NCBI RefSeq assembly: GCF_013365535.1 | Contig: NZ_CP053590.1 | Span: 3,586,501 to 3,650,500, forward strand | From: Aquimarina sp. TRL1 | GTDB lineage: Bacteria > Bacteroidota > Bacteroidia > Flavobacteriales > Flavobacteriaceae | Direction: 5' to 3' | Length of the DNA: 64,000 bases | In this document: piece after piece, positions 50,847 to 60,514 of the stretch | Numbering within the stretch: the first letter of the stretch is position 1 | How the letters are laid out: every line of letters starts with the position of its first letter | Translations under genes and position numbers: made by a program | The notes under the pieces: generated by a model | The model's input: the letters and a program-made list of their open reading frames with translations, nothing else | Told to the model about the DNA's origin: nothing | Databases searched by the model: none

Positions 50847-53800
50847 TTAGGGTTTCCAAAACAAATCATTGATCTGTTGATGATATTTCACATCTGAAAT
50901 TTTTAGAATCTCTTCTAACAAATCTGTTGAAATCGGTTTAGAGTTTGGATATTTAAAGTTGTTTAAAAAGTTTTTTAACGCAAGGTTCAGCGTGTTTTCT
51001 CCAATGAGTTGACTTAGTTCTACAAAGACAATAGCTCCTTTATTATAAGCAATATCGGTATGTTTTTTTGTAGCTTTTATTAGGGGAGTAGGCGCATGAA
51101 AACCTTTCTGAGCCTCGTAAATCTGCTTTTGTACAGCAAGACGTTCTATCATCTTATCATTTCCATGCATTTGTTTATAAATCATCATTTCGGTGTACAT
51201 AGCCAAACTTTCGGTAAGCATGGCATATCCTTCTCGGTAGTCAGGGGCAATTTGATTGTTTCCCCACCAAAAATGAGCAACTTCATGACCCGCTAATTCA
51301 TTAATCACGTCTTGATTATCACCTGCTTTTACATGGGCGTGAAATGCCATATTCTCTGTCATAAAAACAACTCCGGGATAAGCAGTTCCATTAAATCCCT
51401 GAGAAAAAGAAGAAATTTCAGCAAAAACAATTGAATCAAACGGATATAAACCAAAGTTTTTGTTGCAATACGCTAAGGTAAGCATAGCGTTCTTGATCAG
51501 TTCATCTACATTCTGATCGTGTAGAGGATTATAATAGACCTCAATAGAAACTCCTTTATATATTGCTTTTTTTACATTATATCCGGCAGAAGACAACGCA
51601 AAGCGAAATGGAATATTCTCGGCTTCATATTGAACATAGGATCTTCCGTTTTCGTGCCATTTTTTATGAAGCATTCCTGTACCGATAGCAATTTGGCTGT
51701 CATCCACAGAAATTTGCATTTTCAGATCGATAAACGTATCTATATAAGTTCTTTCGGCTTCCAAGGGGTTTATATCAGTCACTTTTCCTAAACCATATTT
51801 TTTACGGGTATCTTCGTCTTTAATTTCACGGTCTGCATCATAGCCGAAAAAGGGAAAATATTGACTGATCCGCATAAATGAACCATTATCAATAATTGCA
51901 TTAAAAGGCTGGTGCCCGTTAACTGGCAGCCATTGATAATGAAGTGTAAACGAAAGTTGAGTGGAATCATTTGGTTGTATCGGTTGTTCTAGTATCAGTA
52001 GATTATCCGAGTTTTTTAACCGAAGTGTTCGATTTTTGGTTTGGAAGATCATAGATTGAATCTCGAAATCCTTTGGGATAGAAATCAACAAGGAATCCAG
52101 CGGAACAGCATGTAGATTTTTAATCAGATACTGTCCCTTGATGGTATAGGATTTTTTTTCTGGAAATAAATCAATTTCAGTGATAACATTTTTAATGGTT
52201 GGTTGTGGTATAGTTTCAAATTTTCTGTACAATTTTTCATAGTTTGCCATTTCAGATAAAAGAGTTTCCTTATCCTGTAAATTGTAGCCGTTCAAATAGG
52301 ATTTTGAAGACACAAGACCTATACAAAGCATGAGAGAAAGAAGGAGTAATCCAATCCATTTTTTTCCTGTATGTTGTATAAGAAAATGAGTTATAAATAG
52401 AACACTGAGCATTGAAAAACCAAAGATCAAACGCAATCCAAAAACAGGTAAATACGGACCGTATCCTATAAAATCACTATACGTACCGAGATAACCTGAT
52501 AGGAATCGAAATAACGAGTTATGGAGGATGTAGTTTGAGATAGGCGTAGCAAAGAAGAAAAAGAATAGTATAGAAATGACTAATGCCAACGTTTTTGTAG
52601 TAGCCAAATTGTTGATGAATAGTAAAAAACCAAGCAGTAATAAAAGTGGAAATGTATTATATACAATCACACCCCAATAGGCATTCCAATCAAAAACAGG
52701 GTAGTTGTAAATGAATTGAAATAGGATGGCTTCAGCTAAAAGTAAAACAGTCAAAAAAGTAACTAATAGGGTGAGGCTACCAAAATGCCCTATCAATTTT
52801 TGATTGGAATAATAGGTGGTATCCTGAATAATAGAGAACCCCGAGGCTTCACTACACCAATAGGTATCATTTACAAAATACACCAAGACCAAAGCACCAA
52901 CTGGATAAAAAATGCCATTAATGGTTTGCGCCAAAAGCCCTGAAGAGGCATAGTTCTCGGGAAATCGAATCCCCATATCAATATCGGAATATAATTCTAT
53001 TCCAAGATAGAAGAGTAGGAGTACCGAAACGACTATCAATGCTGTACTTTTGAATAAGTATAAGATGTCTATCTTAAAAAAAGAACCTATGGATTGCCAG
53101 GTTGATTTGATACTGAAAATGGGGTTTATAGGAGTAAAAGAAGAATGGATATGTGATAGTACTGCTCTTCTCATTTTTCTAGATACCTTGTTTTTTCTTG
53201 TTGACTTAGGAACAAAAGAAAATGTTCTGCAACTAAAGTAAATACCGATAAAAGAAAATGTTAGGTATAGTAAACGGTTTATTGCAAAGTAATGAGTAAA
53301 AGGAACTACCATTGTACTTCGCTGTGCAATGGTAAGATCTTTACTTTCCATAAAATAGGCAGATAGTCCAAAGGGATCTGTAAAGGCTGAAATCTTTTGC
53401 GCAAGTAGCGATTGTGGTAATGCCTGTGCCATAAAAGGAGCATTAGAAAATAGCATGATAATCATGTAGAGTATATACAATGTCAATCCGCATAAGGCAA
53501 CCAATAGTTTATTCTGAAATTTTTGAGCAACCCAAAAAAGTAATGAGCAGACAAGTAGTGCGTTAAGGCACCCAAAGACGATAAAAGGATACACAAAATG
53601 CCACAAATAAAAACCACTGTTCTCAGTATGAGCTAGTTTTATTTGAAGCCCGATAGTGAATCCGATACTAATAGTAAGAAAAGCTAAAACAGTTAATGCA
53701 TAAAAGGAGAAAAATCGAGAGAAGGCAAAAGCTTTTTTCCGGACAGGAGTTGTAAATACAATGAAACCAAAATTAGCATCTTTCTCCTTAAATAATACAA

Positions 53801-54023
53801 GGAACACCAGAATCGTAGCAATAAAAATAAGTAATAGACTCAATAAACCTATGATATATCCAAGGTTATAAGGTGCGTTTATAGCAAGGTGTTTTCCTAA
53901 TGAGATTTTGAATTGAAACCCTACAAAATAGCCTATGCTCAATAAAAGTAGTACTCCAATATAGGCAAATTTTTGATGAAAAACACTGAATACATCGTTG
54001 TTAATAACTGCTTTTACCATCAT
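50847..54023 (-). CDS. ABC permease fused to M1-family aminopeptidase domain (second copy)
   Basis: A 1058-residue paralogue of 26871..30158. The N-terminal half has about twelve membrane helices. The C-terminal peptidase has HEVAH (913-917) and a candidate Glu938, 20 residues after the second His, one more than in the other copy and two more than in classical M1. WWGNN follows HEVAHF. AYNKGAIVFVEL corresponds to YYNKGAIAMYIL of the first copy. It overlaps the ATPase gene by 4 bp. A separate controller (DUF2975-XRE) sits at the head of this operon. Confidence 0.88.
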   Translation of the reverse strand: MMVKAVINNDVFSVFHQKFAYIGVLLLLSIGYFVGFQFKISLGKHLAINAPYNLGYIIGLLSLLLIFIATILVFLVLFKEKDANFGFIVFTTPVRKKAFAFSRFFSFYALTVLAFLTISIGFTIGLQIKLAHTENSGFYLWHFVYPFIVFGCLNALLVCSLLFWVAQKFQNKLLVALCGLTLYILYMIIMLFSNAPFMAQALPQSLLAQKISAFTDPFGLSAYFMESKDLTIAQRSTMVVPFTHYFAINRLLYLTFSFIGIYFSCRTFSFVPKSTRKNKVSRKMRRAVLSHIHSSFTPINPIFSIKSTWQSIGSFFKIDILYLFKSTALIVVSVLLLFYLGIELYSDIDMGIRFPENYASSGLLAQTINGIFYPVGALVLVYFVNDTYWCSEASGFSIIQDTTYYSNQKLIGHFGSLTLLVTFLTVLLLAEAILFQFIYNYPVFDWNAYWGVIVYNTFPLLLLLGFLLFINNLATTKTLALVISILFFFFFATPISNYILHNSLFRFLSGYLGTYSDFIGYGPYLPVFGLRLIFGFSMLSVLFITHFLIQHTGKKWIGLLLLSLMLCIGLVSSKSYLNGYNLQDKETLLSEMANYEKLYRKFETIPQPTIKNVITEIDLFPEKKSYTIKGQYLIKNLHAVPLDSLLISIPKDFEIQSMIFQTKNRTLRLKNSDNLLILEQPIQPNDSTQLSFTLHYQWLPVNGHQPFNAIIDNGSFMRISQYFPFFGYDADREIKDEDTRKKYGLGKVTDINPLEAERTYIDTFIDLKMQISVDDSQIAIGTGMLHKKWHENGRSYVQYEAENIPFRFALSSAGYNVKKAIYKGVSIEVYYNPLHDQNVDELIKNAMLTLAYCNKNFGLYPFDSIVFAEISSFSQGFNGTAYPGVVFMTENMAFHAHVKAGDNQDVINELAGHEVAHFWWGNNQIAPDYREGYAMLTESLAMYTEMMIYKQMHGNDKMIERLAVQKQIYEAQKGFHAPTPLIKATKKHTDIAYNKGAIVFVELSQLIGENTLNLALKNFLNNFKYPNSKPISTDLLEEILKISDVKYHQQINDLFWKP

Positions 54024-54883
54024 GACAAATAATTAAAATAAACATGTTCTAAAGTTGGATTTATCGCTTGAAAGCTATCGGGTTGTTCGTCGGCAACTAC
54101 TGTGACATTCATCACGCGTTCTACTAATTGGGTATTGATAACCTTATAATTTGTTTCGATAGCTGATATATCGTTTTTTTCAGTTTCCTTACTCCATAAT
54201 TTTCCTTGTAGTTGTTTGATAAAATCTTTCGGCTTTCCTTGTACAATAAGTTTTCCCCGCTTCATAATTCCCATGGTAGAGCATAAATTCCGAACATCTT
54301 CTACTAGATGAGTGGATAGTATAATAATGATGTCTTCGCTGAGATCACTTAATAATGTGTTAAAACGGTTTCGCTCTTCGGGGTCTAAACCTGCGGTGGG
54401 TTCATCTACAATAACAATTTTAGGACTCCCCAATAATGCCTGTGCTACACCAAAGCGTTGTTTCATTCCTCCCGAAAATGTATGTACGGCTTTGTCCTTA
54501 GCATCTAAAAGGTTTACCTTTTCTAATAGGGTTATAATTTGCTTTTTCCTTTTTTGTGGATGATTTATACCTTTTAACTTGGCTAAATGTTCCAGTAAAT
54601 TGTAGGCAGATATCTTTGGATATACCCCAAAATATTGCGGTAAAAACCCCAGGTGTTTTTGAATCTCAATTGGATTTTCAACAATATCCTGGTTATTAAA
54701 CGTTATTGTCCCTTCTGAAGGTTTTTGTAGTCCTACAATGGTTTTCATTAATGAGGATTTGCCTGCTCCATTGGGACCCAACAGCCCGAAAATTCCATTC
54801 TTTATTTCTATAGTTAAGGCATTAAGCGCCTGGTACCCGTTGCTGTAGACAAGGGATACATTGTGGATATTTAATGTATTCAT
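54020..54883 (-). CDS. ABC transporter ATP-binding protein (second copy)
   Basis: A 287-residue protein with Walker A GPNGAGKSS, signature FSGGMKQRFG, Walker B IVIVDEPTAGLD, and a switch His in LSTHLVEDV. It is highly similar to 25991..26860 along its whole length, with the same C-terminal PTLEHVYFNYL. The permease-M1 gene overlaps its end; the XRE gene ends 20 bp before its start. It powers the permease-M1 complex. Confidence 0.9.
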   Translation of the reverse strand: MNTLNIHNVSLVYSNGYQALNALTIEIKNGIFGLLGPNGAGKSSLMKTIVGLQKPSEGTITFNNQDIVENPIEIQKHLGFLPQYFGVYPKISAYNLLEHLAKLKGINHPQKRKKQIITLLEKVNLLDAKDKAVHTFSGGMKQRFGVAQALLGSPKIVIVDEPTAGLDPEERNRFNTLLSDLSEDIIIILSTHLVEDVRNLCSTMGIMKRGKLIVQGKPKDFIKQLQGKLWSKETEKNDISAIETNYKVINTQLVERVMNVTVVADEQPDSFQAINPTLEHVYFNYLS

Positions 54884-54903
54884 GTTATTTTATTTTGGAG
54901 GAA

Positions 54904-55107
54904 CTATTCTATATAATCAATAATATCACCAGGTTTACATTCCAGTACTTTACAGATAGCATCCAGGGTCTCAAATCGAATCCCTTTTGCTCTTCCTGTT
55001 TTTAGAATCGATAAATTGGCAGGAGTAATACCAATTTGTTGTGCCAAATTTTTGCTTTTCATTTTACGTTTGGCAAGCATAACGTCTATATTTATAATAA
55101 TTGCCAT
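54904..55107 (-). CDS. Small XRE-family regulator
   Basis: A 67-residue helix-turn-helix protein (AIIINIDVMLAKRKMKSKNLAQQIGITPANLSILKTGRAKGIR, ending ICKVLECKPGDIIDYIE), the YozG-type partner usually found next to DUF2975. It starts 3 bp after the DUF2975 stop, so they are coupled. It is the likely repressor of the operon, binding the palindrome upstream. Confidence 0.88.
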   Translation of the reverse strand: MAIIINIDVMLAKRKMKSKNLAQQIGITPANLSILKTGRAKGIRFETLDAICKVLECKPGDIIDYIE

Positions 55108-55110
55108 ACT

Positions 55111-55620
55111 TTATATATATAAGTCTTGTTCGTTTTGAAGATGAAGCCCTTGATTAAATATTTCCGATAGAATAAACACGAAAATACCGAGAAATATATG
55201 TAATGAAACAATTATAAAAACGGGTGTTTCCAATTCTACAAAAAGATAGGCGATAAACATCAAAATAATTGAGGCAAATAAGTTGTGCCAATAGAAACGT
55301 TTTAGATGTATAATATTTGATTTGGTAAAAATCCTTGGCTGGAAAAACACTTTAAAAACATTAGATAAAAAGAAAAAAAACAGTGTATAGAATAGTAACG
55401 GAATTAAGAATGAAAATATCCAGTACCTCCAGGTATCATGCAAAAGAAGAAAAGGGATATCAGTAAACGGGTATTCAATAACTTCCTGTTTTTGAGTGTG
55501 ATGAATGTTTATGCCTAATGTTTTACAACCTATAGCATATGCTGTTGTTACAAAATAGAGAAATGCCAATAGTGAGGTCACTACATAGAGTGTTTTTGAA
55601 ATAAATTTTGTCTTCTTCAT
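55111..55620 (-). CDS. DUF2975 membrane protein
   Basis: A 169-residue protein with four membrane helices (about 10-30, 68-90, 110-130 and 135-155), matching the DUF2975 family: FFLSNVFKVFFQPRIFTKSNIIHLKRF. The pair with a small XRE regulator is conserved across bacteria and is thought to sense something at the membrane. Here it leads the ABC-M1 operon, which suggests that it senses the state or substrate of that transporter. Confidence 0.85.
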   Translation of the reverse strand: MKKTKFISKTLYVVTSLLAFLYFVTTAYAIGCKTLGINIHHTQKQEVIEYPFTDIPFLLLHDTWRYWIFSFLIPLLFYTLFFFFLSNVFKVFFQPRIFTKSNIIHLKRFYWHNLFASIILMFIAYLFVELETPVFIIVSLHIFLGIFVFILSEIFNQGLHLQNEQDLYI

Positions 55621-55655
55621 TATCGATGATGAATAATAATTTACCTCAAAAGAAC

Positions 55656-55684
55656 AAAAAATTATTGTAAAACGATAATTTTTT
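55656..55684. promoter_or_regulatory. Palindrome upstream of the DUF2975-XRE operon
   Basis: Arms AAAAAATTAT (55656..55665) and ATAATTTTTT (55675..55684) around TGTAAAACG. The core TTATTGT-AAA-ACGATAA is itself an inverted repeat with one mismatch. It lies 36-64 bp before the DUF2975 start, as expected for an autoregulatory XRE operator. Confidence 0.5.
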
Positions 55685-55842
55685 AAAAAAAAATATTAAA
55701 ACATGCATTGATACTAAATTCGTGCAGACGTTTTGTGTATACATTATGAGAAAGCCGTTGAGGGACTTTCTATAAAATATCGAAAGGGTATCATCGAAGT
55801 GAATTCATTATGTGATGGGCTATATACTATTGGAAATTATAT

Positions 55843-56286
55843 TTATTTCATTATTTGTTCCAGGTGATGTTCTAAATGTGTTACATAATCGTTCATCAGA
55901 AATCTCAAGTCAGAGACCTTATTTTTTTCGAATTCAATTTTATAATTCAGCGTTTTTTCTGTTTGTTTCGTAATTAAATTAAGAATTCGGTTATTGATTG
56001 CATTCCAGCACTCGACAATCTCTTTGGTGTCAGAATTTTGATAATCATTTGCTTTGACTAACTCATCTTGATTATATCCTCTGATCCGATAGGGTTTGTT
56101 TTCAAACTGAATTTCTGTAAATCTTTGAAGGTTGTTAATCCCAGAGTCAATTAAATGTCCTAAGATCTCTTTCTTTGACCATTTTTCAGTAGCTCCTTTC
56201 CGACTCATTTCCAATTCAGAAGATTGTACTAGATAGGCGCTTCCTTTTTTTAGTAATTGTTCAAGTTTATTAATTGTTTCAGTCAT
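55843..56286 (-). CDS. DinB-family protein
   Basis: A 147-residue helical-bundle protein with EKWSKKEILGHLIDSGINNLQRFTEI and the C-terminal YVTHLEHHLEQIMK, both typical of DinB_2 domains with His metal ligands. It is the third DinB-type protein in the window. The substrate and role are unknown. Confidence 0.85.
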   Translation of the reverse strand: MTETINKLEQLLKKGSAYLVQSSELEMSRKGATEKWSKKEILGHLIDSGINNLQRFTEIQFENKPYRIRGYNQDELVKANDYQNSDTKEIVECWNAINNRILNLITKQTEKTLNYKIEFEKNKVSDLRFLMNDYVTHLEHHLEQIMK

Positions 56287-56354
56287 TTCTCAAGAGTAGT
56301 TAGCATTTTATATCAACTGTCGTCTCCATGTATTTATGATGCTGTGGTATGTAT

Positions 56355-57260
56355 TTATTTTTTTGGTCTGAGGTTCTCTATTACCTGAGCATTTACCCAA
56401 TACCTTTTTCCTATATAAGTACGAGTTCCATCTTTTTTTACTTTCCATTCTCCTCTGGTAAAGAATAGATATTTCCCGTCATAGGTCACATGTGGAGAGC
56501 TCTCCTGGAGTTTTGTATTTATTATTGGTCCCATATTTATTGGTGTTAACCAAGAACCATCTTTATGCTTAAAACTGATATAGATATCTGATTGTCCATA
56601 GCCGTCTTCTCGTTCTACATCCCACATTAAGTAGGATTCATCTGGTGCAATATAAGGATGAGCGATGTATTCTCCTGTATTAATTTCGGCATTCATTTTT
56701 ACAGGGGCTTCATATTTGCCATTTATCAGGCGTGAATAACCAAGATTACCATGACCGTTATCTTCTTTTTTAAAAAAAGGAAAATAATAAGTTCCATTCG
56801 ATGAAACCGACATACCATGTGCCTGTTCTTCTAAGAAGGTTCCCATGCTTTCGGGGGCTGACCAACCCGAATCAATTCGTTTTCTATACTTTTTTCCAAC
56901 ATACATTGTACTGCCATCAGCGGAGAATTGTGGCCATTTTATATCGGTTTCAGATTCTTGCCCCCAACCATTGTCTTCATATCGAATAACAAAAAATGTT
57001 CGTTTTTTATATCTTCCGTTTTTTCTGGTAAAATAAAATTCCTTCATATCAGGTGAAAATATTCCTCCTTCGAACCTCCCTTCTGGAGATACTATTTTGG
57101 GATCAAAAAGAGTAGGAGTTAATGTAGGTGGTTCTTCACCAAAATAAGCACTTTCTATAAGGGGTGTTTCAACGTTATTTTCATTCTTATTCTTCGTCTT
57201 GCAAGCATTTAAAAACAGGATCAATAAAAGTATAGAAGATACAAAGCTGTATTTATTCAT
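56355..57260 (-). CDS. Lipoprotein with WD40-like (PD40) repeats
   Basis: A 301-residue protein with lipobox LNAC (Cys20). Beta-propeller blades of the PD40 type follow: EGRFEGGIFSPDMKEFYFTRK, WPQFSADGSTMYVGKK, APDESYLMWDVERED and SSPHVTYDGKYLFFTRG. Such proteins often bind ligands or partners at the cell surface. It is not part of a visible operon. A 69-bp gap separates it from the DinB gene downstream. Confidence 0.8.
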   Translation of the reverse strand: MNKYSFVSSILLLILFLNACKTKNKNENNVETPLIESAYFGEEPPTLTPTLFDPKIVSPEGRFEGGIFSPDMKEFYFTRKNGRYKKRTFFVIRYEDNGWGQESETDIKWPQFSADGSTMYVGKKYRKRIDSGWSAPESMGTFLEEQAHGMSVSSNGTYYFPFFKKEDNGHGNLGYSRLINGKYEAPVKMNAEINTGEYIAHPYIAPDESYLMWDVEREDGYGQSDIYISFKHKDGSWLTPINMGPIINTKLQESSPHVTYDGKYLFFTRGEWKVKKDGTRTYIGKRYWVNAQVIENLRPKK

Positions 57261-57784
57261 TGTTTAATGATTTCAAAATGTTTGGTATTGTGAGTTTGCG
57301 TAGTAATACAAATTGATTATGGATTTAAATGTACAGAATAGCAATAAGAAAACCCAAACTTCTCAACATTTAGTGGATATATGAATCAATTTAATTCTAT
57401 ATGTAATAGCAGCTATTGCCAGAAAATCATTGAAAACTGATATTTAGAACTTCGTATCGGTTTATTCCTTAAATGTGGTTCATATTTCTATGATAAGGAC
57501 CACATCTGTGTATGGTGTTTAGAAAAAAGAAGGCTAAACATTAATATATGACCTGGTATTTTGCGTTATCTATCGCCTTACTATAGTTTATATTGTATTA
57601 GTAACACATTTAATTATTTGTACAGATTATTAATTGTATTAACATTCGCTAACTTTTTTAATCAAATGACCTGTATCCTTGATTTTTATGAATTTATAAA
57701 GCAGCAAATCTAGTTCTTAATGTTTGGAGCAAGCCAAATATCGTATAGTGTCTTCTTATAGATACGTTTATTTCTACTTAGATG
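57261..57784. other. 524-bp intergenic region
   Basis: The longest gene-free stretch in the window. The only structure is a possible hairpin, ATGTGGTTC (57473..57481) with GGACCACAT (57497..57505), one wobble pair. No gene of credible length, no consensus promoter and no repeat is seen. Confidence 0.4.
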
Positions 57785-58435
57785 TTATAACCATCCATTA
57801 TATACGAAAATTAAAAAAACGGTGTCAAGGAAACCATGAATAGAAATGTTGAACCATAGGTCATTCTTTCGGATATGAAAAATAACAGCCAACAGCATCC
57901 CGGTAATGCCGGCCACGATCTGCCCACTAATTCCTTGATAGGCGTGTACCCAACCAAAAATAAGCCCAAAGAGTAAAATATTACAAACAAGACTTATGTT
58001 GCTGGAACCGAAAAACTTCGTAAACTGGCTCATTAAATAGCCTCTAAATACAATTTCTTCGGCAAAGGCAGCTGATATCCAAACATACACTAGAATTTTG
58101 AGTATTTCTGGCAAGTTCCCAGTGTAAACTTCGAATACAGAAAAATCTATGGGATGTCCAGTAAAATGAGTTACCACGGGTACTAAAACGTAGTAATAGA
58201 ATAGAAATAACAAGGTGCCAAGTAATGGAGCTGTTAGGAGTAAATTTTTTGCGCTAGACTTGTTCCACCGAAAACCTAAAGATTTAAAAAGGTCTTTTTT
58301 GTATTCTATTGCACTTGCGATTAATAGTAATACAGCTGCTATGGTCATTTGAAAATACCCTGATAGGTATAAGATATAACAAAGAGCGATAGTTACTATA
58401 GGGGTTAATTTTGTAGTTAAAAAGGTGTTGTTCAT
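57785..58435 (-). CDS. CPBP-family intramembrane protease
   Basis: A 216-residue protein with six or seven membrane helices and the family motifs: AEEIVFRGYLMSQF (Glu-Glu-x3-Arg), FGWVHAYQG (His) and a third His in ISIHGFLDTVF. It has the same fold as the protein at 47314..48024 but low similarity outside the motifs. It lies 116 bp downstream of a membrane LytTR regulator, which may control it. Confidence 0.88.
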   Translation of the reverse strand: MNNTFLTTKLTPIVTIALCYILYLSGYFQMTIAAVLLLIASAIEYKKDLFKSLGFRWNKSSAKNLLLTAPLLGTLLFLFYYYVLVPVVTHFTGHPIDFSVFEVYTGNLPEILKILVYVWISAAFAEEIVFRGYLMSQFTKFFGSSNISLVCNILLFGLIFGWVHAYQGISGQIVAGITGMLLAVIFHIRKNDLWFNISIHGFLDTVFLIFVYNGWL

Positions 58436-58551
58436 ATTTTTATTCGTTTAGAATTGAAAACGAAATAACAACGATCCGGGAAGAAAAACCGTTGAAAAAC
58501 AGTAACTTTTACTGAATGGTATCAAAAAAGAACCTGAATAATCAGCTTGAT

Positions 58552-59379
58552 TTATATTTTATTTCCAAACCAATCTTTAAACGCCTGCTTTTTATACCTA
58601 CTGATATTTACCTGAAAGACTTTTTGATTAGCAATTGTTGGTTTGAGCAATAACAATAATTTTCCATTTGCTATGGGTTGTATTTGTTCTATAGAACGAG
58701 CGTGAAGAATTGTTTGCCTATTAGCTCTGAAAAAACTGTGCATATTGATTTTGTCTTCTACTTCATTTAACGTAAAATCTGTGCTAATGGTTGTCCCATT
58801 TGTTTTAACGAGATATACTATTTTATTTTCAGTGAAAAAAAATGCAATTTCATTATACCCGATCAAAGTAATTTTGCCCGCGTGTTCAACTTTAAGCTTT
58901 CCTTTTATAGATGCAAGCTTCAACAGCTTATATACATCAGATGCGAATAAAATAGTAATTCCGAGGATACTTAATAGAAGTGTAATAGAAAACCCGGTCA
59001 ACAGATGATAAAAATTATATGATTTGATACCATGGATCAATCCATTTAATGTAAAATAAAATATAGTATAGACGATTGAAATATATCCCAAAGTCGTGAA
59101 TAAAAAGCGCAAAAGTATGCGAGTATTAATTTTTTCTACGAAGTGAGTTTTTTTGAAATAGTTAAAATTGAAATAAGCAATGCTTATAATGATACTTCCG
59201 AGAAGGATTGAGATAACGATGGGAAACCAAGGGAATTTATAGGATTCATTTAGAGGAAAGTTTTCAGGTGCTGTAAGGTGATTGACTACTATAGATAGTA
59301 TTACAAGTACCAAAGCACTTCTAACCCAAAAAAATAAAAAATTATCTTTTTGCTTAAAGAAAATGATCATTTTTTTCAT
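58552..59379 (-). CDS. Membrane-anchored LytTR-family regulator
   Basis: A 275-residue protein with four membrane helices (about 14-34, 49-72, 87-112 and 124-147) followed by a LytTR domain (about 165-275; ITLIGYNEIAFFFTENKIVYLVKTNG, then SFFRANRQTILHARSIEQIQ). It lacks a receiver domain, so it acts without a histidine kinase and probably senses a membrane signal directly. It starts 20 bp after the PQQ-like gene, so the two are co-transcribed. The CPBP protease downstream is a likely target. Confidence 0.85.
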   Translation of the reverse strand: MKKMIIFFKQKDNFLFFWVRSALVLVILSIVVNHLTAPENFPLNESYKFPWFPIVISILLGSIIISIAYFNFNYFKKTHFVEKINTRILLRFLFTTLGYISIVYTIFYFTLNGLIHGIKSYNFYHLLTGFSITLLLSILGITILFASDVYKLLKLASIKGKLKVEHAGKITLIGYNEIAFFFTENKIVYLVKTNGTTISTDFTLNEVEDKINMHSFFRANRQTILHARSIEQIQPIANGKLLLLLKPTIANQKVFQVNISRYKKQAFKDWFGNKI

Positions 59380-59399
59380 TGAAATTGTAATCTGTTTTC

Positions 59400-60401
59400 T
59401 TATTTATAAATTTCTATCCCCAGTAAGCCTGATATATATAACGATTCTTCTATAAATGTAATGTATTCTGGTTCTACATTTGATTCTATTTTTTCTATTA
59501 AATCTCCATTCAAGGAGTCCAGTACATATACGTGTGTTTCCAATTCTGGATCTTGCGCTATCATATATACTTTGCCTTCAGCTACAGTATATGAATTAAT
59601 CATAAAGCTGTTCTTTCCAAATTCCCATGACAAACTCCCTGTTTTTAGATTATAACAGCTAATGCCTGGAATATCTTCAACCACAACAAATAAATTATTA
59701 TCAAAAATAGTCTTGCACTGCCATGTAACTTTTTTAAGCTCTTCAGCATCAAATGAAAGTAATAAATCGCTTGTGCTATTCCATTTTTTGATGGAAATCA
59801 TTTTCGATTTGTTTGATTCTTCTATGAGCCAATTACTGTTTTTAGAGTTTATAACTCTTATTATTGATTTATCATAAACTTTTTTAGTCTCATTATCAGT
59901 TAATAGGAAAACACCGTCAGCTCCACTTAAAAAGATCATATCTTCCTCAATAAAAACAGTATCTACAAGATTGTCTAATTCTATTGTTTCACTTATTTCT
60001 AATAATGCTAAGTTTAATCTGCAGTAATAATTCTTATTATTTTCAATAGAAATTGATAAGAATTCTAAATGAAATTTCCGTTTAGGATGTATTCCATCAC
60101 TGTAGATCCTGTATGGAGTTTCAATGACCTTTAATAATTCTCCTTCTTTATCTAAAACTCCTAAAATTTGTTTTTTTGTAGAGATATCAACAGCTCCATA
60201 AATAACATAGGCATCAGTTACCCAAATACTATGTGTACCTATAGGACTTGAATACTCAATTTCATGTTCCCATAACAATATTCCTGATAGTTTTTCAATA
60301 GCCAGAATAGTACTGTCCATCCTGAAATAGACATGATTAGAATCGTTTACTTCATTAAAAGCGACGTCAATAATATCTATTGAGTTTAACAACTTCATCA
60401 T
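59400..60401 (-). CDS. PQQ-like beta-propeller protein
   Basis: A 333-residue protein without a signal peptide, built of repeated blades of the PQQ/Kelch kind: LSGILLWEHEIEYSSPIGTHSIWV, GSLSWEFGKNSFMINSYTVAEGKVYMIAQD and LNGDLIEKIESNVEPEYITF. It lacks the usual calcium or cofactor residues. It is possibly a cytoplasmic binding scaffold. Two ATGs (60401 and 60398) are possible starts. It heads a small unit with the membrane LytTR regulator. Confidence 0.65.
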   Translation of the reverse strand: MMKLLNSIDIIDVAFNEVNDSNHVYFRMDSTILAIEKLSGILLWEHEIEYSSPIGTHSIWVTDAYVIYGAVDISTKKQILGVLDKEGELLKVIETPYRIYSDGIHPKRKFHLEFLSISIENNKNYYCRLNLALLEISETIELDNLVDTVFIEEDMIFLSGADGVFLLTDNETKKVYDKSIIRVINSKNSNWLIEESNKSKMISIKKWNSTSDLLLSFDAEELKKVTWQCKTIFDNNLFVVVEDIPGISCYNLKTGSLSWEFGKNSFMINSYTVAEGKVYMIAQDPELETHVYVLDSLNGDLIEKIESNVEPEYITFIEESLYISGLLGIEIYK

Positions 60402-60514
60402 CTTATATCGTTATTGTTTTTTTATTGGACATTCATTTATTGCTAGTAAAATCTGGCTTAATACAGGTGTGATATGCAGCCACACTTGCCGTTTTAATTT
60501 TTATGGTAGGAGTA

